Shown here in pieces: positions 1 through 9,327 of a stretch of 22,151 bases of DNA. This DNA is from Scleroderma bovista (taxonomy: Eukaryota; Basidiomycota; Agaricomycetes; Boletales; Sclerodermataceae). The stretch is taken from contig JAYMGJ010000693.1 of assembly GCA_037178675.1 (NCBI GenBank), forward strand, positions 1 through 22,151, in the 5' to 3' direction. A program made the position numbers and the translations under genes. Numbering within the stretch: the first letter of the stretch is position 1; each line of letters begins with the position of its first letter. The notes under the pieces were generated by a model. It was not told the DNA's origin. It worked only from the letters and a program-made list of their open reading frames with translations, and did not search any database.

Positions 1-245
1 CAACACCGATGGGACAACCTGCCAGTCCTGCAAACTCTGTCCCTTCCACACCCACACTCAGCACATCATCATCTCTGACTTGCTATAGTCGAGATGACAG
101 TGATGCATCCTCGATTTCTTCTTATGAAGGCCTCTCAAAGTTGGAGGTCCCAAGTTGTGCCAACTTTAGTGCTACTGATCCTGTCTCTGCGACAGAGGCC
201 AACCTCGATCAAGCATTTGCCAGGATGTCGGTCAGTTGATTATGC
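1..245 (+). repeat. Ser/Thr-rich coding repeat, copy A (5' cut by window)
   Basis: An open frame from 9 to 239 encodes a 76-residue Ser/Thr/Pro-rich peptide ending in LDQAFARMSVS and TGA. It is the left partner of a direct repeat whose second copy is at 4930-5166. The two are roughly 80% alike, and the last ~55 bases, including the stop and the following TTATG, are nearly identical. The frame is kept in both copies, so the repeat probably comes from the 3' end of a coding region, perhaps of a transposable element. The final GTCAGT could also act as a splice donor. I do not recognise the family. Confidence 0.5.
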
Positions 246-880
246 GTAATGTTCCCTCCTTCTCTGACTGCACTGCCTGGCACATATCTTCCCAGCCTGC
301 TCCCTCAGTCCCTCTCGTGCTCGGTCAGTGCGTTCTCCTTGTCAGTCCTGCATCAAGGATGTACTTTGGTCATCTTAGGTCTATTGTCAAGCTTGAAAAG
401 TCTTCTCTGGTCATCTCTGTGTCCCCTGAGCCCTCAGCCTATGGTCCCTTCCTCCCAGATACTTGCCATGTCCATCTTCCTCTGTCGTTTGTCTTGCTTC
501 CCTGGATGCGTCGAATTCAATACTCTATCCGCTTCCCTACTTTCAGACGACATCCCCCAGCACCATGACAGTTATTCCCCCACTTTATAGTGCTATTAGG
601 AAGAAGAACCCTCTCTTGTTCTTTCCCAGAAGAGAGCTCGTCAAGGGAGCCCATGGTTGCACTTCAGTGGCGCTAGAACACATGCACTATACCTTAGTGT
701 ATGCTGACCCCCCAAAAGACCTCTGGACCCCTGGTACCCTTCTTGTGGCTGTTTTGTCTTGGATCAATTCCCCTGTTTATCTCAGATCTTCCCCATTGTT
801 GTCCCATCAAATTCCTGATGGTACACAGCCCCCATCAAACTTCTTAGGCTGTGTATCAATGACTCCTTCTGCTGTGCAGT
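246..880. other. CT-rich stretch without a recognised gene
   Basis: The plus strand is pyrimidine-rich and several overlapping frames are open by composition only. A stretch in the frame of 463-882 (around 640-780) reads somewhat protein-like, but I recognise no family and no splice-supported model. It may be internal sequence of the same degraded element as copy A and the LTR-like DNA to its right. Confidence 0.3.
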
Positions 881-889
881 GACTCATCC

Positions 890-1380
890 CTTGCTTACTG
901 ATGCTCTCCTGTCATCAGTATTACTCTATCCCTTTCGCATTTTTGATATATTACTCAGCTGATGACTCACTCCCTTACCAATCAATCTTGTCATGCAGCT
1001 TACTCATTCCTTTACTCAGCAGCTTATTCATGCTCCCTATGCTTACTCATTCCTGCTTATCCCTTGCTTACTGATCACTTACAAACCCCTTACAAAGCTC
1101 TTACCAATCCCTTACCAATCCTTGACAAATTCTGCTTACCCCCTTCTCTTTTTTGTACTTTAATGCTGTGCCCCCCCATGTATTTAAACCCCTGGGCTCA
1201 GCCCAGAAAAAAAAAGACCCAATTGCACGAAATTATCCCTCTCTCAGACTCTCTCAGTCAGTATCCCCTCAGCTCTTTGAGTCTTGTAGGCTTCAGTGAA
1301 GGTCTAAAGACTCTGATATTCAAGTTTTATTCAATCTATTCAAGTCCAAGTATTTCTCTAGGCTCAAGCAGAGTCTAGCC
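890..1380 (+). repeat. Possible solo LTR of a retrotransposon
   Basis: The stretch is rich in repeated TTACTCATTC/TTACTGATC-like words. They are followed by a TATA-like TATTTAAA near 1181, a perfect 6 bp-arm hairpin CTGGGC-TCA-GCCCAG at 1192-1206, an A9 run at 1207-1215, and a CTCTCTCAG-rich leader. That order (U3-like repeats, TATA box, hairpin, A-run, CT-rich leader) is typical of LTRs of fungal retroelements. No reverse transcriptase, integrase or second LTR copy is visible and the exact ends are not resolved, so this is a tentative call. Confidence 0.3.
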
Positions 1381-1740
1381 TGTCTATCCTTCATATCCCA
1401 TTGCTTCTGGACATCAGGAGCCCCCTTGCCCCTTTGCTGCACCAACCTCTAGGTGTAGTATTGCTACTTCAGTCCCAGTCACCCCAATCCCCGCTTTGAC
1501 ACTTCCTAGGCTTTAGGAAGAGTCCAGACCCCTATCCCCTTCATCATCTATTGCTCCTGTACCCCAGGAGTATCCTGCATCATCATCTGCATCACCCTGT
1601 TGGTGTAGATCCCCTTCCCCCCTCCTCAGCACATCCTCTCTGGACACTGTGGAGGTAAACCACCACTCGCACATTTTCATAGTCCTTTGTTGGTGTTGTG
1701 TTTGGGTTATTACTCCAACCCAAATCCACACTTTGACTCA
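1359..1740. repeat. Diverged tandem repeat, two units
   Basis: The unit starting CTAGGCT at 1359 recurs at 1508. Shared landmarks in order are TAGGCT, AGAGTC, TATCC, TTCAT, ATTGCT, CAGGAG, a GGTGTAG word and CACCCCAATCCCCGCTTTGACA against CAACCCAAATCCACACTTTGACT. The second unit carries extra sequence. No gene is visible. It may be the internal edge of the LTR-like sequence to its left. Confidence 0.35.
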
Positions 1741-2099
1741 CATCGCGTGAGCCTGGCGGCCTGAAAAAATCTGTTTTAAAGGCTAAGGGATGCTGTAGCA
1801 ACATAGCTGTCAATCCACATCTCACCCAAGCATGAGCCATACCTCGGTGTTGAGAGAAAATGTCCGCTGATAAAGTGGAAGGTATGTCAAAGTGAGGTTG
1901 TCGACTTGGACTGTGTCCTCACCTTGATTACTGCTATAATCATAGACAGCAGAGTCATGCCAGTGGAAACTCACGGTTTGGAGCTGGACAAGTCTATGGA
2001 CACTGGCACGGTGGTCAGCTCGGAAAGTGGTGAGTCAAGATTCAACGACCTTATATAACTTGAATATTCAGAGGAGCCCCTTCTTTCAGGTGAAGCAAG

Positions 2100-2800
2100 T
2101 AGATCACAGGCACGAATGTGGGTTGGAATCAAGGGTCAAAGTCTCACTGAAAACTCAGACCGGGAGGAGAGCGATGCACAAACATTGTCTGAGCAACCTC
2201 GAACCATTGGCCGTATGGCTTCAGAGGAAGTGGTTAAGCTGCTTCTTGAGCTGGTGTCTGACATGCCAGAAATCATACCCAAAGTCAATGTATTGATCAC
2301 CAATTGCGAGGCCAGATCAGGACTTGCAATGGATTCACACCCTGGTGAGCTGGGCGTGCAGACAGTTAGATACTAGAGATCCTTTCGAGGAGTCACAGAA
2401 TTCGTGCAATTTCTGTTGAACACCTGCAATGTCAATTACCTTACTTGCCTGGCATTGTCTTATCACAACTGTTAACTCATTTCGACTCCATGAATTTCAA
2501 TTTGGTGGGTTTGGAGATCTGGGGCAGAACCAAACACAGTGGAATTTGTGCACAAAATATGCTTTCTTCACTCGTGGAGTCAAGATCTTATCCACAGAGA
2601 TAAATGTAAGATTACTCACCAAGCTTTGGTAGTTCTTAAAGCTGCGTAATGAAAGTGTGTGCAAGGCCAGACAAGTGGGCGGACACCGAAGGGGGGAGGC
2701 CACACGCCAGAACACACATGCTAAGAATGTGAAAGGTAAGAGGATGGCAGAAAGAAATGAGTGCATGAATGCGCAAGTGTGTCAGGGAGAATAGTCGAAG
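2100..2800 (+). other. Weakly coding stretch, no family recognised
   Basis: Three consecutive open stretches on the plus strand look more protein-like than their surroundings. One (2116-2376) contains SEEVVKLLLELVSDMPEIIP. A second in another frame (about 2397-2603) contains LTHFDSMNFNLVGLEIWGR. A Lys/Arg-rich stretch (about 2640-2790) contains KNVKGKRMAERNECMNAQ. They could be exons of one degraded gene, but I could not connect them with good splice sites and do not recognise the protein. Confidence 0.2.
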
Positions 2801-4713
2801 AGTCTCAAGGGGCCTCATTGAGAGATAATCAAAAGCGAATGACTTGCAGGATTATCTAATGTGACAGGATTGCAAGGTGCTCTATTACTGGCTCTTGGAT
2901 TACCTCTATCCGTGGCCAGCCTCCTACTTTCCAAATTTCTTCTGTTCTTACGTTTCACAGCCGCATTCGAAGACTGGCCCATCCTTCGCCAGTGGCTCTG
3001 GTTTTTGGAATGTGCCATCGTCCTCAAGAAACATGCAACATTGGTACACAGTACAACAGGGAACCACAAATAGTAGATCACTGTGTTCTGAACAGTTACA
3101 GAACAAGATGGTTAGTCTAGAGAAAGCCGTCAGCAAGTGTTAGGTGAGCATTAAACTGTGATGTTCAATAGTCCTTTAGAGTTGCAAGCATCTGGCAAGC
3201 ATACAAACATGCTGGGGGTGATGTATCACAGGCATCATCCAGTTCACTGTGTTCCAAGAAATTGCAGGTGATGAGAATATTACCGCCTCAGCGACACCCT
3301 CAAAACTGCAGAACTAGGGGAGCACGGTCGTTGCAGTGAGTATCAACTATAAAGTGTGCTACAAACATATCAGAAATATCATCCAATAGAATGTTACGCC
3401 CAATGCCGAGTATCAATTGTCCCCACCTCCTTCCAAAGATCTCAGGCCCCGACTGGCCTCAAGTACGGTGCGATTTTTAACATACAACTCGCATAAGGTG
3501 TTTTCAGATTACGGTGGACGAAGGTCCTGACTGGCCACATTTCTATGCAAGTGGACGTCGACTCAAGGACCTCGCCAGCACCCCAGCACTGGCGACTGGA
3601 GGAAAGGTGTTCATGATGTGAGGTGGAACCAGGAAGACAGGCCCTAATCGGTCTCAAGCACCATTCCTCCTTCTCATTGACTCTGTACATGGCATGCAAG
3701 ATGCATTGACGGCGACCAATCAGTTGCACCTCAGCGCAGGTAGTATGGAGTCTATAACATGAACACCTTTCTGATGTTGGCTCTGAGCATGGAATTGTTC
3801 ATTGAACCATCTGCTGACAAGGGGTCACAGGGTGCCTCGCCTGCTGGCACACACTGGCATACCAGTGGCGAACTCAATGCTCAATGCATTTGACTTAACT
3901 GATCAGTGACAGATTGCAAGTATCTAGTATACCTATCTCTTTCATGGCAGACATCTATCGACAATATGTCACCTCAGCACACCTATGCTGGTGAGAATAA
4001 TCTTCATACAGACTTGCGTCGCTAAGGGCCCTGCCAAACCCAGATCAACAAGCTCCCTTGGTAATGGTTTATTCACGACGGGTGCCTTCAAGCAGCTCCC
4101 AGTGTTCGGGCAAGCATGGCTAGTGGAAGTGTCAGCCGTGTGGGGACGTTGACCGCCATCAACGTCATGAATGGCAAGGAGGTGGTAGCAGTGTGATTGC
4201 CTTCTGACTGAGACATGCACACCATCTCAACTGAAGAAGGCAGATAGATATTTGGTACAACTGTCGAAAATCATTGACTAGATTTTTCTCTATCCACGTC
4301 ATTCTGACTTACAGCACTCTAGTGTCTCGTGAGTGATCCTAGGACCTCAATTTTGTGTTGCTCTCGCCTGGCAACGTCATGACACTGCCTTTCCATGCAG
4401 CTGTAAGAAACTGAGTGGGCTTGATTTCGACTTGTCACAGCTGCATTTGCACACCATCTCCCACGCATTGCAGGTCCTTCATCTTGGTCCTTCTCTGTCA
4501 TGCAGTGCTCATCATGCTCAATAGAATTCCTATGTTGTCGTTAGCTAATCAGGTGGTGGAATAAGTTGTACTAGTGGTCTAGATGTCGATGTGTTATCTT
4601 GCACATAATTGCAATAGGACACAGGGACCTTGCCAAATGCTGAGAGATGATGGGCAGAGGGTGAACGACTCATGTGTAATGAAGCAGACTTGTTACTTAG
4701 AAAATGTGATTGA
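2801..4713. other. Long stretch without a supported gene
   Basis: The frames here are short, overlap on both strands and carry no motif I recognise. I see no inverted repeats, tandem repeats or RNA genes. It is most simply degraded intergenic or ancient transposon DNA. Confidence 0.4.
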
Positions 4714-5166
4714 ATGCCAGTACTACTACTATGCTATGCACCAGCTATGCTTCTAGACATTCCGTCGTCGGACCAAGTGTCCCAGAACCAGGCTTGCAAG
4801 TTGTTATGTAAGCAAGAGAGCACCTTTTTTGTAGGCGATCCTCCCCATTTTAAAGCCACTATAATGATGCTAAATCATTCTGAGCCTCATGATTTGACCT
4901 CTACTTACCAGCTAACTGATTCGTGGCCGATGGGACGACCTGCAAGTCTCACAGACTCTGTCTCTTCCACACCTGCACTCAGCACGTCATTATCTCTATC
5001 TTTGTGCCACAGTCAAGATGTTAGCCTTGTATCCTTGGTTTCTTCTCAGGATTGCCTCTCAAAGTTGGAGGTCTCAAGTTGTGCCAATAGTGCCGTTGAT
5101 CCTGTCTCAGCGACCGAGGCCAACCTCGATCAAGCATTTGCCAGGATGTCGGTCAGTTGATTATGG
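4714..5166 (+). repeat. Ser/Thr-rich coding repeat, copy B, within a 148-codon frame
   Basis: An open frame runs from ATG 4714 to TGA 5158-5160 (148 codons). Its last 76 codons, from the ATG at 4930, are the second copy of the repeat at 9-245 and end in the same LDQAFARMSVS peptide and stop. Similarity continues a few bases beyond the stop (GTCAGTTGATTATG) and then fades. The upstream part of the frame is not seen in copy A because that copy is cut by the window edge. No domain is recognised. Conservation at the 3' end suggests that end was selected, or most recently duplicated. Confidence 0.45.
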
Positions 5167-5790
5167 ATAATGGATCCAAGTCTTTTCTTCACTGACTCTC
5201 ATGCTAAAGGTCATTTTCAAAGGGGAGACACATGATAAACATTCCAGATATGAAGAACTTGTGGAGTGCTGGATGTGGCATTGGCCCAGCAGGACATTGA
5301 GAATCTTGAAAATGGATTTCCAAGTCCATTACTATTGCAGAGCATACTATTGAGGTGAAGACACAAGTACAGCCCTTGGGAGATACATGGAGGTGGTTTC
5401 ACATGTCTTGATGCGGCCGAACCCACCTGATGGCCCAATATCCACTTTTTCTGCACTATGATCCAGTGTTACATAGTATCATGCACCAATTATTACTACT
5501 AGCAGTGGGGTCGGCCCATCATTCCTACTATATATTCTGTTTCCTCGTGTCAAACTTCTTCTGATCAGACTTGGGCCACTCAAAGCTGAATAACTCTCAC
5601 TGGTCCCTGTGGTGCTGTCAATGCCATCTCAGTGATATATGCATGATCAGAGTACACCTTGCTGTGGTTGAGCAGATGGGTCGAGAGGCCTGGCGGACAT
5701 TTAGAGAGGCCTGACGAACGCTCCGAGCACATCAAATGACTGAAGGATGGGCCACGGATCGTCAAGACATCCACACTGGATTGTTGAGTA
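5167..5790. other. Gene-less spacer
   Basis: Only short overlapping frames are present and no repeat partner was noticed. The last two bases (5789-5790, TA) immediately precede the truncated transposon end. Confidence 0.4.
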
Positions 5791-6050
5791 GTCTCGTACC
5801 CAGTTGTAGTGGGGACTTGCGTGATTAGATAATATGTGGAGTTTTAAAAAACAAGTGCAGAATCGTCCCCACAACATCTGGTGCAGTTTGTCCAGCGAAC
5901 CCCCCATGCATCATATGTCACACTGTGACACAGGCACGTTTGAATGAATTAGGCAGCTGTTAGTCACCGTGTGTGATAACCATCTAATCGCCTTTGTGAG
6001 CTTGTCTGAGCCCAATGATCCACACCCCAGGACACGTTGAACTGGATACC
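5791..6050 (+). repeat. Detached left end of the helicase/transposase transposon
   Basis: This 260 bp copies 6331-6590 at a constant offset of 540 bp. It contains the full left TIR, the subterminal region and the first 36 bases of the transposase reading frame, then stops abruptly at ...CTGGATACC. It is preceded by TA, like the full element. There are only four differences from 6331-6590 (near 5805, 5894, 5938 and 5969), and all are CpG to TpG/CpA changes. No matching right end lies between here and 6330 or after 12778, so it is a truncated copy or local duplication, not a complete non-autonomous element. Confidence 0.9.
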
Positions 6051-6330
6051 CCAGTGGAGTCGCACGTGTTCAATCCAACTTGACTAACAAGTAACTTGGT
6101 CTTCATCCCAAGCCCTCTGCATGTATAGCCACCCCTGCATACAACATCTGCAGCCACCAGCACACACACTCTTGCACAGCATGACACCACCCCCCCTGCA
6201 TGAATGCATGAATATACTTTTTTGCTTCTCATTCCATTAACTAATTGCTATTACTTGTCCTCTGCACACTCACCCGTACCTGCAACCACACTCGCATTTA
6301 TAACAAATGCAAGATCAGTGACCACAATTA
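6051..6330. other. Spacer between the truncated and the full transposon
   Basis: These 280 bases separate the end of the detached left-end copy from the left TIR of the full element. I see no gene and no transposon end inside it. It finishes with TA at 6329-6330, which matches the TA at 12777-12778. Confidence 0.5.
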
Positions 6331-6449
6331 GTCTCGTACCCAGTCGTAGTGGGGACTTGCGTGATTAGATAATATGTGGAGTTTTAAAAAACAAGTGCAG
6401 AATCGTCCCCACAACATCTGGTGCAGTTTGTCCGGCGAACCCCCCATGC
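6331..6449 (+). repeat. Left terminal inverted repeat
   Basis: These 119 bases match the reverse complement of 12658-12776 with four mismatches. Each mismatch is a CpG on one side against TpG or CpA on the other. Just inside it lies a perfect hairpin, TGTCAC-ACT-GTGACA (6456-6470). Confidence 0.95.
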
Positions 6450-6554
6450 ATCATATGTCACACTGTGACACAGGCACATTTGAATGAATTAGGCAGCTGT
6501 TAGTCACCATGTGTGATAACCATCTAATCGCCTTTGTGAGCTTGTCTGAGCCCA

Positions 6555-9257
6555 ATGATCCACACCCCAGGACACGTTGAACTGGATACCTCATGGCTGC
6601 GCGAGGATGATGAAGAAGACTGGCTCACATTGACTGATGATGGCGAGGACCACCTGGGATCAGCCACCTTCCTCCATTCAATGTCATCAAGCCACTCTGC
6701 TACAAGCTTGAGCATAGATCTCGTACTGGATGACAGTGACGATGAACAAAATACACAGAAAGCACTGTCAGTACTTGTTCAGAAAATCCACGGCATACTT
6801 TTGTCCATATCGGACGCTGGGCTAACGCTCAGATCGTTCCTTCATGCCATCAGCTGGGGCGACCGTGACTGTGTGGGTGACCCACAGATTCGTATGGCAC
6901 ATACTGCACTTATGAGCTCTCCTGAGCTTCCCATCATTCTGAAACACTGGTGGATGCCTCCACGCTCGGCCACATCTCAGAAATCGCACACTCATGGTGC
7001 TCGCTCTGTTATGGAAGAATTTGCTGTCGAGTGTCTGCAGAGTACCATCACACGTGAACTTGATACACTGTGTGATTGTTTCCAGACCCCAGATGACATG
7101 CAAGAAGACTTTTTCACTGGGACCCACTTCACACAGCTTGCAGCACAGTGTGAGACTATTGCACCAACCTTATGGAGGCTCCTATTGGCGTCTGCATGTA
7201 CCAAAAAGCAGGCGGATCGGAATACCAAGAAGAACCCATCAAAGGTAACCCACCTATCCTTACACATCTCTCTTACTCAAATCACACTGTCAGATTGTGC
7301 TCATGATTACTGCTATGTTGTGTTACACTCGTACACATCATGCCAACTTACTCCAGAAGCTATTTGCTATTTACTTGAAGTTTTGTGGCCTGTCTGCAAA
7401 GGCATTTGACACCTTGCATGCCCTTGCTGTGACAATGAGCCACAGGTGGGCAGCTGAGCATGTGGCTAGAATGTCACAGTCTGCAATGCAGGAGGTTACT
7501 GGCCTAATGCAAATATATCCCTGGCTTATCTCCTATGACAACATCAACATTCCTTTTCGTGTTTTCTCACAACGACTTGACAACAAGGATTCATTTAGCA
7601 GTGGAGTGGCAGCTACTGTATACATCAAGCGGAAGGCAACAGCTCTTGCTCCTGGAGTTAGCAAATTGCTTCATGAGTCCCATTGCAGTGGCATGCAAAA
7701 TCCAATCAATTTCTTGGATATCTTTCAACTCTCTATGCAATCAGCTCCACATATTGCAACTCATACCACTTATCATGTCCTCCGATTCCACTTGGATGCT
7801 CCTGAATTCCAGTTGAGCACATACCCTCATCGGAATAGCCCCTTACTCCAAGCACCCCCCCCTGTGCATGCTTTACCCCATGGTCCTGAACATATTACTT
7901 TGCAATACCTGCTAGGTTCTATCAATGTCCCAGAGGTTAGCTATGCTGACAATGAGCGTGTTGTAGATGAGCTCATGAACCAGCTTGGCCTTGGGTCTAC
8001 CTGTGCAGAACGTCAGGGACTTGCAGATGAAAAAATATTGGCATGGATAGGAGATCAGTTGACAGTTGACCGCCTGTGGGGACTATTCAAATTCCGCTCT
8101 CAAGATATCAACTCCTTTGATAGGCTGGACTGATAGGCTGGACTGGATGATCTTTGTCTTTGGGTGGTTACACTTGCAGATGGCCATTGCAAATTCCCTT
8201 CATAAGCAATACCTTGGCACAGCAGCAGGAAGAGGGCTCATGCATGCATTTACTGTGTTGAAATGGAAGGGGCTGGGCTCAGCACTTACAAAGGGACCAT
8301 TTCATCATGATTTGGTTGAGGCCATCTATCATGTGGCAGAGGCACACTTACGAATTGACTGGCTTGCTGTTACAAAGGTGAAGAACCTTGAGGACCTTAG
8401 GAGCTGCCCACCAGAGGAGCTAGTTGCCTATGCACATAAGCTCATTGATGAGCATGCCTCTAGTGGTGCACTGGATCAGATGGATGCCTTACCCTTAGGC
8501 AAGCGAGATGAGGTCAAGCATCAGACAATCCTTTGGAATCGTGATGTACTACACTACATTGTGTTGGACCAGGCTATCAAGCAGGGAGATGTAGGATTGA
8601 TGGAGGATATGTTACCCACACTTCTCTTCAGATTCACAGGAGGGCGGAACTCAAAATATTCAATAGAAGTACTTGAACTGTTACAAGGCTTACATTGGGA
8701 ATGGCCCCCTGCTGTGTGGTATGTGGGACCCCTGAACTTGCTACCCCTAAGATTACTGATTTCACTTGAAGTGATTTTGTTCGTGAACATTGTTGGTTAG
8801 TCAATTTCGATGGTAGGAGGAATTCATTCCTCCCAATTGATATGGCACAGGAGCATAATATCAAGGATATCAAAGTATGTTCAATACATTGAGCTTACCC
8901 ATGCAATATCCTCACCATGAATAACCTTCTGAATAGGTTACCTACAGATCAGAGGGTCCAAACATCAAATGGGAATACTTCAAGAAGCTCCACCCTGCAA
9001 TCCATCTCATCCGAGAACTTGGGAAACACATGGAACAGGAGTTCAATACCCAAACACGTGGGAAACATCACAACACTCCAAGTAAAGATGCTGATATCAA
9101 GCTACTCGAGTTGGCATACCAAGCTTCTGATACACACAGGTATATACCAGGCCGAAAGCTGAAGGGTTCTAAGAGAGATAGAGTCCAGGACACTGTAACT
9201 AAAGGGTTGGAGAAGTTGCATACTGGTCAGACCCTCCAACATTGGCAATTTGGGTGA
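6555..9257 (+). pseudogene. DDE-type transposase (DUF6589-like), broken by a 13 bp duplication
   Basis: I recognise this as the large agaricomycete family I know as DUF6589. Four exons fit: 6555-7244, 7294-8718, 8772-8874 and 8937-9257, with introns of 49, 53 and 62 nt (GTAACC/CAG, GTATGT/AAG, GTATGT/TAG). Phases agree throughout. The acidic N-terminus is followed by blocks typical of the family: FCGLSAKAFDTLHAL, SYDNINIPFRVFSQRLDN, LQYLLGSINVPE, WIGDQLTVDRL, GPFHHDLVEAIYHVAEAH and GDVGLMEDMLP. Asp312, Asp484 and Glu663 are good candidates for a DDE triad (inference). The only lesion seen is the tandem duplication at 8119-8144, which makes TGA at 8131-8133. Without it the model is about 841 aa. 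The 3' end may be slightly short, since relatives as I recall them continue further. Its likely role is cutting and rejoining element ends. Confidence 0.85.
8119..8144 (+). repeat. 13 bp tandem duplication disrupting the transposase
   Basis: GATAGGCTGGACT occurs twice in direct succession (8119-8131 and 8132-8144). Reading through gives ...FDRLD then TGA TAG. Removing either copy restores the frame into DWMIFVFGWLHLQM, a strongly conserved block of the family. The lesion looks like replication slippage and is recent, because the copies are identical. Confidence 0.9.
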
Positions 9258-9327
9258 AACTTTCCCTGATCACTTGATCAGATCTGGGAAATTGTCAATG
9301 ACAATGCAGATTAAATAGCTATGACAC
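9258..9327. other. Short gap between convergent genes
   Basis: Only 70 bases separate the transposase stop (9255-9257) from the helicase stop (9328-9330). A good splice donor, GGGTAAGT, overlaps the helicase stop on the minus strand, with an acceptor CCCAG near 9284. An alternative last helicase exon could therefore run to a TAG at 9199-9201 and overlap the end of the transposase gene antisense. Confidence 0.4.

Noticed and set aside
2861..3073. Hydrophobic frame resembling a membrane segment
   Set aside because: It overlaps another equally open frame, has no recognisable family and no splice context; the hydrophobicity follows from CT-rich composition.
5984..6715. Identical short minus-strand peptide ending GLRQAHKGD seen twice (5984-6232 and 6524-6715)
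   Set aside because: It is the antisense reading of the duplicated transposon left end, not a gene.
9258..9320. Extension of the transposase beyond its stop into a frame with DHLDQIWEIVNDNAD
   Set aside because: Relatives do seem longer, but joining it needs at least two shifts within a few bases, so it was not added to the model.
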